Below are positions 1-5,418 of a stretch of DNA of 5,418 bases, in pieces. How positions within the stretch are numbered: the first letter of the stretch is position 1; each line of letters begins with the position of its first letter. Under the pieces are notes generated by a model. That model had not been told where the DNA came from and made no database searches. It saw nothing but the letters and a program-made list of their open reading frames with translations. The DNA lies in NCBI GenBank assembly GCA_012842105.1, contig DUTL01000216.1, positions 1 to 5,418 on the forward strand, given 5' to 3'. Both the position numbers and the translations under genes were made by a program. This DNA is from Candidatus Fermentithermobacillaceae bacterium. Lineage in GTDB: Bacteria > Bacillota > Sulfobacillia > Fermentithermobacillales > Fermentithermobacillaceae.

Positions 1-872
1 AGAGGCTGACGGGTATTGCCGCTGGCCAGGTCCAGTATTTCCAGGGTGGTGATGTTAAACCATTTGCCTTCGTTAATAGGGCGGCTGTAACAGATCTCAT
101 TCCCTAAAGGCGAAAACAATACTTGACCGTTTAGAGGCATGGGCACAGGCAGCTCCCGATATTCATTCTGAGCTATGTCCATCAAATACAAGGCCGCCTG
201 CTCACGGTCTTCAGAATCAGGGCCAGGGGCAGCCATGAATGCAAGCCTGCCATTGTCCGGGGAAACAGCGTAACTCAGAACATGAAGCCCATCATCTCCC
301 ACCAGTTTGCGGGCACAATCTTCTTTTTGCCTGCGCAGATCTTTGGGGCCTGAATCCAGGATAGGCCTCATGCAGGCCGAGCATAGTTCCTGGTAGTATA
401 CGCAACTGCAAACATGATCCTTGTCTATGTAGGTAAAATCGCCATAACGCTCTTTGCGTCTCTTCAGCGCTTCCTTGCGCTCTGGATCCGGGGCCAGAAA
501 ATACAGGCCCTTGCCGTCCGGCGCCCACTGAAAGGAGACTACACCAGCCTTAGCATGGGTGATTTGAACCGGTTTGCCCTCGGCCAGCAAAAACACCTGA
601 TCGGCTTTGTCATCGCCTTCACCCACCGGACTGAGCCAGGCCAGCTGATTAGCCACGGACCAGGCGGGGGAATGGGATTGATTATCCCCGGCAGTGACAG
701 CTAGTCTGCTTGCTGTCCGGGCATCATAAATCTGGACGTGCTTACGGTACTCATTCTTGTCCCAGTTGGGCACGGATTCCACCCAGGCCAGCATGGCCCC
801 GTCTTCGCTGACGGCCGGCTGGGATAGGCGCGGAATAGAGATGGTTTCTTCAATAGTGAGGTACGGTTTCAT
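1..872 (-). CDS. S9 family (prolyl oligopeptidase-like) peptidase, N-terminal beta-propeller part, truncated by window edge
   Basis: The frame is open from an ATG at 872 to the left edge, giving 290 codons with no stop. It starts MKPYLTIEETISIP and carries repeated beta-propeller blade motifs of the TolB/S9 type: VSEDGAMLAWVE (about residues 21-32), FQWAPDGKGLYFLA (114-127) and YAVSPDNGRLAFMA (201-214). The segment ERYGDFTYIDKDHV (141-154) resembles the linker seen in acylaminoacyl-peptidase-like S9 proteins. In this family the propeller gates access to a C-terminal alpha/beta hydrolase domain with a Ser-Asp-His triad that cleaves short peptides. That domain would lie beyond the window, so catalysis cannot be verified. 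No signal peptide is visible, which fits a cytoplasmic enzyme. An AAAGGAGG ribosome site at 880-887, 7 nt upstream, fixes the start. An unusual cysteine cluster (C155, C157, C164, C167, plus C186) sits in the propeller. The fold class is fairly secure; a non-peptidase propeller protein is the alternative. Confidence 0.85.
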   Translation of the reverse strand, partial: MKPYLTIEETISIPRLSQPAVSEDGAMLAWVESVPNWDKNEYRKHVQIYDARTASRLAVTAGDNQSHSPAWSVANQLAWLSPVGEGDDKADQVFLLAEGKPVQITHAKAGVVSFQWAPDGKGLYFLAPDPERKEALKRRKERYGDFTYIDKDHVCSCVYYQELCSACMRPILDSGPKDLRRQKEDCARKLVGDDGLHVLSYAVSPDNGRLAFMAAPGPDSEDREQAALYLMDIAQNEYRELPVPMPLNGQVLFSPLGNEICYSRPINEGKWFNITTLEILDLASGNTRQP

Positions 873-879
873 GTTTAAA

Positions 880-887
880 CCTCCTTT
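880..887 (-). promoter_or_regulatory. Ribosome binding site of the S9 peptidase gene
   Basis: On the minus strand this reads AAAGGAGG, a near-perfect Shine-Dalgarno sequence, with a 7-nt spacer (TTTAAAC with its flank) to the ATG at 872. It decides the start codon of the S9 gene. Confidence 0.85.
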
Positions 888-902
888 GTATCCTCTAACT
901 TA

Positions 903-922
903 ACCCCAAATCGTCTTGGGGT
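903..922. repeat. Short inverted repeat (hairpin) between the permease gene and the S9 gene
   Basis: ACCCCAA (903-909) and TTGGGGT (916-922) are exact inverted copies, giving a 7-bp stem with a 6-nt loop. In the minus-strand transcript the hairpin lies downstream of the permease stop and about 15 nt upstream of the S9 ribosome site. No T-run follows it, so it is a weak intrinsic terminator at best. A leader structure or a leftover of a repetitive element are alternatives. The rest of 873-1040 contains only weaker inverted repeats, such as AGGTT/AACCT at 977-995, and no convincing promoter. Confidence 0.45.
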
Positions 923-1040
923 GTCCCTCAAAACTAACACATTGACACCTTGGGGACAGTCACACGGCAACTCGAAAGGTTGGATTCCATAACCTGGATC
1001 CCAGAGAGAATCGTAATCCCAAGACCATTCCCTATTAGAC

Positions 1041-2427
1041 CTATGTCGACTCCAGAAGCCGCTCCACCTGTCTCGACCCGAACCGGTTGCCGGCGTAGAT
1101 CATCAGAAGTGCCAAAGCCGCCACCAATCCGTGTAAGATCATATCAAGTCTGGCAAACGATGATTCGGGATAGGCCCTCGTGGCTACCAGGATTGTAGGA
1201 AGCATCACCAGCAAAACAAGTACCATCACCACGCCCATGCTGGCAAGCAGCACCGTCACCAATTTCCCCTTTCCTTTTCCGCTTTTCGATGACCCGATCT
1301 CAACTCTGATCGTAAAATCCGGGAGGTAGGCGTCAAGGAGAATCTGAAACGAAGCAACTGTGGCTGCAATGGATAAGCCCGATAGCAATTCACGCCACAG
1401 CTGGTAATGAGGCAAACCGGCGAACTCAATAATGACAAAAAACGGCAGCATCAACACAACGCTTGGAAGCATGGCATAAATGAACTTAGCCCGGAACAAG
1501 TTTGCGCCGTCTGTGGGATTTGCCTGAAGAAGCCAGAAACAAGAGCCTTCACGGCTTAGAGAAATACCTCCGGTCTGAGCCCCTATGACAGAACCCATAA
1601 GGCAGGGCATCATCACTATCGTGCCAGAAATCATGCCCTTAGCCGATTCAAAGGACCTGTCTCCTCCCGAGACCCCTGCTCGAATGGTGTTATACGCGAA
1701 AAACCCTAACACAATGGCGCTTGTCGCCAGGCCGTACCAAAGCACAGGATCTCTGAAAAGCAGTTTCAGGTCCTTCCTCAGGACCAGGTCTTGGACAGGT
1801 TAATAGACCCTATCTGTTTCAGCACTTCCATGGGGTCTGCGCCTGTAGAAATCCTGGAACTGAGCATCTGAGAGGTAAACACTATGAACAATCCCAGAAT
1901 GGCTCCGACAGCAACGAACAAACGCTTTAGTTTGGCACCCGGCAGGTACCTCATGGCGAAAAGCAGTATCAGTGTAACTGCCGCATGCACCGTGAGCAGC
2001 AGGAGCATGAATGACAGTACCATCATCAAATAAAACAAGAATCCAGCCCGGTTAACGTAGCCCCACGCAAACCAAACGGGCACGACAAATACCAGGGCCA
2101 TAGGCACGAGGGTGGTATAAGCAGTAATGAATTTGGCTGCGAAAACTGATTGGGCCGGAACAAGCTGAGAAATACGATCACCAGAACATAGATAGCGAGG
2201 CCGTTGAATATGTTCACAGCCACAGCGTCAGCCATGCCCGGAACCGGAGCGAGATTGGAGTCGAGGTAATCAAAGAGCCTGTAGGCCCCGTAATAAGTTC
2301 CCACGCCCAGAGCAATATACATGAGAGAAACCAACCCCAACTGAATTTTGCTCTTTCGCTCCCCTCGCCTTCCCCTGCTGAGCAATGACACAAGATCCAT
2401 TCTCAATATCATCCAGACATACTCCAC
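1041..2427 (-). pseudogene. ABC-2 type transporter permease, broken into three reading frames
   Basis: Three consecutive minus-strand frames together read as one multi-TM exporter permease. Frame A (2427 to about 2161) gives MEYVWMILRMDLVSLLSRG, then hydrophobic segments ending VLVIVFLS. Frame B (about 2167 to 1785) gives QLVPAQSVFAAKFITAY, then four or so TM segments, ending LKQIGSINLSKTW before a TGA. Frame C (about 1797 to 1041) gives DLVLRKDLKLLFRDPVLWYG, then further TM segments, ending RQVERLLEST. The two halves show the internal similarity usual in this family (xxAAKF / FRAKF motifs before TM clusters). Conceptually joined, the product is about 460 residues, whereas relatives as I know them are about 540-560, so coding sequence is probably missing at both joins. 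The GTG at 2427 is the preferred start because AGAAGG lies just upstream; an upstream ATG at 2457 falls in the loop of a CCGGG/CCCGG hairpin (2450-2463). It would be the membrane subunit paired with the ATPase encoded just upstream; the substrate is unknown. Confidence 0.8.
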
Positions 2428-2449
2428 AGTAACACCTTCTTCCATATGG

Positions 2450-2463
2450 CCGGGCATTCCCGG
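2450..2463. repeat. Small GC hairpin between the ATPase and permease genes
   Basis: CCGGG and CCCGG are exact inverted copies separated by a 4-nt loop, in the 68-nt gap between the ATPase stop (2496) and the likely permease start (2427). It could modulate translation of the permease. With only 5 bp and no T-run it is not a terminator. Confidence 0.3.
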
Positions 2464-2495
2464 GGTTCTAGCCGTTTTGGTGAACGTTCTACGAT

Positions 2496-3298
2496 TTACT
2501 GAGCCTGCGAGTTGTTCACACCTGACGACAGATGCTTGACCAGTTCCCTGTATTCCTCACCTCCGGTGAGTTTGAGGAAAAGATCCTCAAGGGAAACAGT
2601 CTCTTCTTCCGTTCCCGGAAGGACCCGCAGTCTCAGATCCTCGACGCTGCCTTCAGCAATCAAGCGCCCCTCATTGATTATACCTACCCGGTCGCACATC
2701 CTTTCAGCAATTTCCAAAATGTGCGTAGACATAAACACCGCTCCTCCCCCGCTTGCAACCTGCCTGACCACCTCTTTCACCACCGGGCGCTCTTTGGATC
2801 CAAACCAACGGTAGGCTCGTCCAGAAAGAGTACTCTGGGTTCATCAAGCAGCGCAGATGCAATGCATACCTTCTGCCTCATTCCGTGTGAATAGTTCCCC
2901 AGAGGCTCGTCTTGCCTGTCGCCAAGTTCAAACACGTACAGGAGCTCATCCATGCGTTCGGCGGCCTTCTTGCGGTCCATCTTCCGGAGATCAGCCACAA
3001 ACTGCAGCAGCTCTCGGGCACTCAGCCTCTCGTACACGTCGGGAGTATCAGGAACATAGCCCAGCAGCGCCCTTGCTTCTACCGGTTCTTCCTTAACATC
3101 AACGCCGCATATTCTGGCCCGGCCCCCGGTAGGTGATAAAAGGCCACACAGCATCTTAATGGTAGTGGTCTTTCCCGAACCATTCGGCCCGAGAAAACCG
3201 AAAATCTCGCCGGGGCCAACTGATAACGTAAGGTCGCGAACTGCGGCCAGCGCCCCGTAGTTCTTGGTTAGTCCCTCTGCCCTAATCAAATCGTTCAC
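2496..3298 (-). pseudogene. ABC transporter ATP-binding protein, split by an apparent one-base deletion
   Basis: The first fragment (3298-2777, 173 codons) begins MNDLIRAEGLTKNYGALAAV. It carries Walker A GPNGSGKTTT (37-46), a Q-loop region YVPDTPDVYERL with Asp in place of Gln at 84, a signature YSHGMRQ (136-142), Walker B VLFLDEP (156-162) and the D-loop GLDP. It then stops as SARW-TGA. The second fragment, in another frame (2783-2496), continues directly with MVKEVVRQVA, the H-loop VFMSTH, and the typical tail CDRVGIINEGRLIAEGSVEDL. One missing A before TGGTG would restore SAR-M-VKEVV and a protein of about 266 residues. Family: COG1131-type ATPase of ABC-2 exporters, a peripheral cytoplasmic subunit that hydrolyses ATP for the adjacent permease. 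Start: the GTG at 3298 has its purine-rich site (AAGAGGAG) almost touching it, whereas the TTG at 3289 is spaced 8 nt from it and may be the true start. As sequenced, no single chain carries both Walker and H-loop motifs. Confidence 0.9.
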
Positions 3299-3502
3299 TC
3301 CTCTTAGGTCAATGTTTCGCCGGGTATGGCCTCTTTCGATGTCTACCTCTCTCGCACATATCAGTTTCCCGATCCATCTGTTTTTGCCTCTCCCTGCTTC
3401 TTACCATTACGTATCCAGTTCGAAACTGTGCAATGCAGTATTGGGCTCTCAAATGCCAACTGGTCCGCACCCTTCTAATCACCAAAAACCAAACTGTGGT
3501 AT

Positions 3503-3530
3503 ATTTTACACAACAGGCAGGATATTACAA
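3503..3530 (-). promoter_or_regulatory. Candidate sigma-A type promoter for the ABC operon
   Basis: On the minus strand TTGTAA (3525-3530) and TAAAAT (3503-3508) are separated by 16 bp, an acceptable match to -35 and -10 hexamers, within an AT-rich patch between the VTT and ATPase genes. Transcription would start near 3495, leaving a leader of about 200 nt. This is a pattern match only. Confidence 0.35.
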
Positions 3531-3534
3531 GGTC

Positions 3535-3569
3535 TCGAGTTGCACCCCCCAGAATCTGTGGGAACTCGA
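3535..3569. repeat. Hairpin between the VTT gene and the ABC operon promoter
   Basis: TCGAGTT (3535-3541) and AACTCGA (3563-3569) are perfect inverted copies. Inside them a secondary CAG/CTG and CCC/GGG pairing can extend the structure. It lies about 120 bp beyond the VTT stop and immediately upstream of the candidate ABC promoter. No T-run follows on either strand, so either a weak terminator for the VTT transcript or a regulator site is possible. Confidence 0.35.
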
Positions 3570-3689
3570 TGAGCTGCCCTGGTAAGGAAATACGGTTATA
3601 CTGATTGAAGTAGCAGTTCAAAATCGACGCAGGGATGTTAGTACATGTGGTTGTTTGAGAAAAGAAGTGTGGTAGTTGCTGGACGCGAA

Positions 3690-4367
3690 CTATGTATTTC
3701 GCCGCACCCATAATGAAAAAATGACAGATAAAACAATAACGCTGCATAATCCGTAGTAGACAGCTAGGCCGGCTTCACCGGGGCTAAACAGCTCCGCTCC
3801 GATAAGGCCATAGAAGCAAGTTGCAGGAATGACCCCAAATACAGTGCCGAAAATGAAATCCTGATCCTTTACATTCAACAACCCTGAAGCAAAGTTGACC
3901 AGGTCAAAACTCCCAAACGGCAGGAGACGCGCCATAAGCACGCCCCATTTGCCGTAGCCCTTGATGAAATTGCTCATAGACAGAAGTTTTCCGGATGTCT
4001 CAAATCTTACTGCAACGGAATGGCCGAAATACCTGGTTAGGCGCATAGTCAAATAGCCCGCGATAACCTGGGAAACAATGCTCACTACCACACCTCGGAA
4101 AAACCCCAGAGCCATGGTGGAGGCCATCATGACGAAACACAAGGGCAGAATCGTGATAATCGCCTGAAGCACTGTAAGCATCAGTATGATCAAGGGAGCA
4201 GCGGGTCGATATGACAGAATGAGCTGCTTAAGCTTGGAAGGGTCATAAGCAGAATCAATCGCTTGAGCAATGAAGGATTGGGCGCCTGGAAAACACACAT
4301 ACAGATAGGCCAACGTCATCACCACCAACAGGAAGGCCAGCCAGCGGACCCATGATGTCTTTCTCAT
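3690..4367 (-). CDS. VTT domain (TVP38/TMEM64, DedA-superfamily) membrane protein
   Basis: An intact protein of 225 residues from the ATG at 4367. An N-terminal TM segment (about 8-26) follows a short basic start, MRKTSWVRW. The VTT core has hydrophobic stretches at about 56-90 and 92-106. It carries the hallmark ARLLPFGSFDLVNFASGLL (146-164), with the R-x-x-P...N-x-x-S-G pattern, then FIFGTVFGVIPATCFYGLIG (171-190) and a last TM near 203-221. Family knowledge: VTT/DedA proteins are integral membrane proteins, several implicated in lipid scrambling or flipping (for example undecaprenyl phosphate recycling by DedA members); the role of TVP38-type bacterial members is mostly undefined. An in-frame GTG at 4418 overlaps the upstream stop (GTGA) and would add 17 hydrophilic residues. 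I prefer 4367 because AAGGGG lies 6 nt upstream and the N-terminus is then family-like. It is probably co-transcribed with the four-TM gene upstream. Confidence 0.88.
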   Translation of the reverse strand: MRKTSWVRWLAFLLVVMTLAYLYVCFPGAQSFIAQAIDSAYDPSKLKQLILSYRPAAPLIILMLTVLQAIITILPLCFVMMASTMALGFFRGVVVSIVSQVIAGYLTMRLTRYFGHSVAVRFETSGKLLSMSNFIKGYGKWGVLMARLLPFGSFDLVNFASGLLNVKDQDFIFGTVFGVIPATCFYGLIGAELFSPGEAGLAVYYGLCSVIVLSVIFSLWVRRNT

Positions 4368-4414
4368 ACCCATCCCCTTGTCACAATGACTCGAGAGCCT
4401 GGAAAACTGAGACT

Positions 4415-4945
4415 TCACTTGACTCGCCTAAGCTTGTAACGGAAGTTCTCTATCATGATGAACAGAAAAACTACGTTGACCCAGGCTAAGGCCATTTGGA
4501 GTCTATCCATAGGAACCTTCAACACCAGCAGTGAAACCGGGATAAGCGAAGGCAGCACGAACGGGAATACCTTTAGAGCGCTTTCATACCTGAACGGACG
4601 TTTTTGCACAGCGAAGTACATCTCCCATTCAAGGATATCCTGACCGGTTGTCTCAATGACCCGGGGCCTCACAACCTCATATATGTATTTGGCAATCGAT
4701 TCCAGAGAATTCTGGTTTGATTGGTAGTTGAAAGCCAGCAAATCAATGGCAATTGTCACCATCAGAACAAACGTGATTAGCAAGTCATAAGATAAACCGC
4801 AAGATATGAAGCAAAACAGTGCAATCACCGAAACAAACCAAAACACCATGGCTAGATTAATTGTCCTATGCAGAAAACTGATTCTGTCGTTAAGTTCGTT
4901 ACGCAAAACCTCGAACTCTTTCATTGCCCATTGTTGATTCCCCAT
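4415..4945 (-). CDS. Four-TM membrane protein of unknown function
   Basis: An intact protein of 176 residues from the ATG at 4945. A short cytosolic-looking head contains KEFEVLRNELNDRISFLHR (about 9-27). TM segments follow at roughly 29-49, 54-73, 124-143 and 149-167. Between the two TM pairs is a polar linker of about 50 residues (NYQSNQNSLESIAKYIYE ... DILEWEMYF), and the end is basic (FRYKLRRVK). This layout, with an (E/R)I-S-type head and a Y-Q-N-...-I-A-x-Y-I segment before a W-E motif, resembles uncharacterised small membrane proteins scattered through bacteria. I cannot assign a function. The start is set by GGAGGT at 4949-4954, with the ATG 3 nt further on, and a TATAAT at 4970-4975. 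An alternative GTG at 4993 would lie upstream of that -10 and is disfavoured. Its stop overlaps a possible GTG start of the VTT gene, so the two are likely one transcript. Confidence 0.8.
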   Translation of the reverse strand: MGNQQWAMKEFEVLRNELNDRISFLHRTINLAMVFWFVSVIALFCFISCGLSYDLLITFVLMVTIAIDLLAFNYQSNQNSLESIAKYIYEVVRPRVIETTGQDILEWEMYFAVQKRPFRYESALKVFPFVLPSLIPVSLLVLKVPMDRLQMALAWVNVVFLFIMIENFRYKLRRVK

Positions 4946-4948
4946 TTG

Positions 4949-4954
4949 ACCTCC
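4949..4954 (-). promoter_or_regulatory. Ribosome binding site deciding the start of the four-TM protein
   Basis: Reads GGAGGT on the minus strand with a short 3-nt gap (CAA) to the ATG at 4945. The spacing is tighter than usual but the match is strong. It favours 4945 over the GTG at 4993. Confidence 0.6.
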
Positions 4955-4969
4955 GGTGCCATCCTTTCC

Positions 4970-4998
4970 ATTATATGTATATCGAGCAATCACACCTT
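4970..4998 (-). promoter_or_regulatory. Candidate promoter of the four-TM/VTT unit
   Basis: A consensus -10 hexamer TATAAT occupies 4970-4975 on the minus strand. The hexamer 17 bp upstream (AAGGTG, 4993-4998) is a poor -35, so an activator may be needed if this promoter is real. Transcription would begin near 4963, just ahead of the ribosome site. The 22-bp-period direct repeat lies about 70-110 bp upstream of this -10. Confidence 0.4.
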
Positions 4999-5046
4999 TG
5001 AAGCTTGTAACCGAGATTCAGTCAAGACAAGTCTACAACAGACAAG

Positions 5047-5083
5047 TTTCAAGTGTCTTACGAGTCTCTTTCAAATGTCTTAC
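5047..5083. repeat. Tandem direct repeat with 22-bp period
   Basis: TTTCAAGTGTCTTAC (5047-5061) and TTTCAAATGTCTTAC (5069-5083) match at 14 of 15 positions and are offset by exactly 22 bp, about two helical turns. A shorter AGACAAGT pair (5025-5032 and 5040-5047) sits beside them. The repeats lie in the intergenic region upstream of the four-TM gene. They could be paired protein-binding sites of a regulator, or transposase-binding repeats in a decayed insertion-sequence end. Confidence 0.6.
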
Positions 5084-5166
5084 AAACTACAAGGTGGGAT
5101 GGTCCGGTTTCATTGGGAACTGAGCCACTTGCTTAACATCAAACGTTCACATTGGGGCCAAACCCG

Positions 5167-5418
5167 GTAAACGTCAAACAGTATACACCTCGCTTTCCAT
5201 TTACCTCTGAAGGATAATCTCTCTAAACACTAATTGGGGAGGTTTTCTTATGCCGACACCGAAGCAGCCTTCAGAACATCCAAATTGGGAGCAATTGATT
5301 GAGGAATACAGGAAAAGCGGCCTCGGCGTTAAAAAGTGGTGCGAGAAAAACAACGTGCCATTCTCTAAATTCCGGTACAGACTGTACAACCAAGACTGTT
5401 GTCTGCAACCATTCGGAA
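5167..5418 (+). mobile_element. Left end of an IS66-family insertion sequence, truncated by window edge
   Basis: An orfA-type reading frame (5250 onward) of the IS66 TnpA kind begins 83 bp inside a GTAAACG motif at 5167-5173, which resembles the GTAAGCG-type termini of IS66 elements. If this is the true left end, the 8 bp before it (CAAACCCG, 5159-5166) would be one copy of the target duplication. The rest of the element (orfB, the large transposase and the right end) would be beyond the window. Family assignment rests on orfA; the exact boundary is inferred. Confidence 0.55.
5250..5418 (+). CDS. tnpA: IS66-type accessory protein TnpA (orfA), N-terminal part
   Basis: Open from the ATG at 5250 to the right edge, 56 codons. 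The sequence contains WEQLIEEYRKSGLGVKKWCE followed by KNNVPFSKFRYRLYN. This is the helix-turn-helix-like N-terminus typical of IS66 orfA/TnpA proteins: a W-x-x-L-I-x-x-Y/F-x-x-S-G-L start, then the W-C pair, then an F-x-Y/F-x-x aromatic segment. In IS66 elements this small protein (usually a little over 100 residues) is needed with TnpB for full transposition by the large TnpC transposase; it probably binds DNA. GGGGAGG at 5236-5242, 7 nt upstream, supports the start. It is the only plus-strand gene here. Whether the element is complete cannot be judged. Confidence 0.8.
   Translation, partial: MPTPKQPSEHPNWEQLIEEYRKSGLGVKKWCEKNNVPFSKFRYRLYNQDCCLQPFG

Larger units (their letters stand above)
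3299..3689. other. Intergenic region upstream of the ABC operon
   Basis: This 391-bp stretch separates the VTT gene stop from the ABC ATPase start. I see no credible gene in it: the small open frames on either strand have no ribosome site and no recognisable protein character. It holds a candidate minus-strand promoter (3503-3530) and a 7-bp-stem hairpin (3535-3569), listed separately. The remaining roughly 200 bp up to the ATPase gene would be an unusually long leader in which I recognise no riboswitch. Confidence 0.6.

Noticed and set aside
414..704. A plus-strand open frame of 96 codons opposite the S9 gene
   Set aside because: It lies wholly within the well-supported S9 reading frame on the other strand and shows no protein-family character.
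2770..2790. Programmed ribosomal frameshifting to join the two ATPase halves
   Set aside because: No slippery heptamer, downstream pseudoknot or hairpin is visible at the join, and the related permease breaks appear to involve lost sequence. A simple base deletion is more economical.
2512..2894. Two plus-strand open frames of 100 and 120 codons opposite the ABC ATPase
   Set aside because: They are antisense to clear ATPase motifs, lack ribosome sites and are low-complexity Ser/Arg/Pro translations.
3299..3500. A riboswitch or T-box in the long leader of the ABC operon
   Set aside because: No conserved riboswitch or T-box motif and no terminator hairpin with a T-run could be recognised in the leader.
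3475..3747. A minus-strand open frame of 90 codons between the VTT gene and the ABC operon
   Set aside because: It overlaps the VTT gene end in another frame, has no ribosome site, and its composition does not look like a protein. It also spans the hairpin and the candidate promoter.
5041..5090. A CRISPR array suggested by the tandem repeats
   Set aside because: There are only two imperfect 15-bp copies with a 7-bp gap, far too short for repeat-spacer units, and no cas gene is present.
5201..5389. A minus-strand open frame of 62 codons opposite the IS66 orfA
   Set aside because: It is antisense to a recognisable IS66 TnpA N-terminus that has a good ribosome site.

Overview
The window reads like chromosomal DNA from a low-to-moderate GC Gram-positive bacterium, most likely an anaerobic Firmicute of the Clostridia/Peptococcaceae kind. 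This rests on strong GGAGG-type ribosome binding sites, the gene families present and the insertion-sequence debris. It is an inference from style and content, not a species identification. No rRNA, tRNA, CRISPR array or phage gene was seen.

Layout, left to right. Positions 1-872 hold the N-terminal 290 codons of an S9-type (prolyl oligopeptidase-like) peptidase on the minus strand, running off the left edge before its catalytic domain. Positions 873-1040 are non-coding with a small hairpin. Positions 1041-3298 hold a minus-strand ABC exporter operon: an ATPase gene upstream (2496-3298) and an ABC-2 type permease gene downstream (1041-2427). Both are broken. The ATPase has one apparent single-base loss just after the D-loop. 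The permease lies in three successive reading frames, and the family-typical sequence at both joins appears shortened. Positions 3299-3689 are a 391-bp intergenic stretch with a candidate minus-strand promoter and a hairpin. Positions 3690-4367 encode an intact VTT/TVP38-type (DedA-superfamily) membrane protein. Positions 4415-4945 encode a four-TM membrane protein of unknown function, closely upstream of the VTT gene and probably co-transcribed with it from a promoter near 4970. Positions 4976-5166 hold a 22-bp-period direct repeat and possible insertion-sequence scar sequence. From about 5167 to the right edge, on the plus strand, is the left end of an IS66-family element with the start of its TnpA-like orfA.

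How it fits together. The ATPase and permease would have formed one exporter (ATPase dimer plus ABC-2 membrane subunit, substrate unknown), now apparently inactivated, or else damaged by assembly errors. The VTT protein and the four-TM protein form a second small membrane-protein unit. The IS66 element is a separate insertion upstream of that unit, transcribed divergently from it. I found no convincing undescribed multi-gene system. The most informative points are the clustered lesions confined to the exporter operon, the cysteine cluster in the S9 propeller, the uncharacterised four-TM/VTT gene pair, and the tandem repeat upstream of it.
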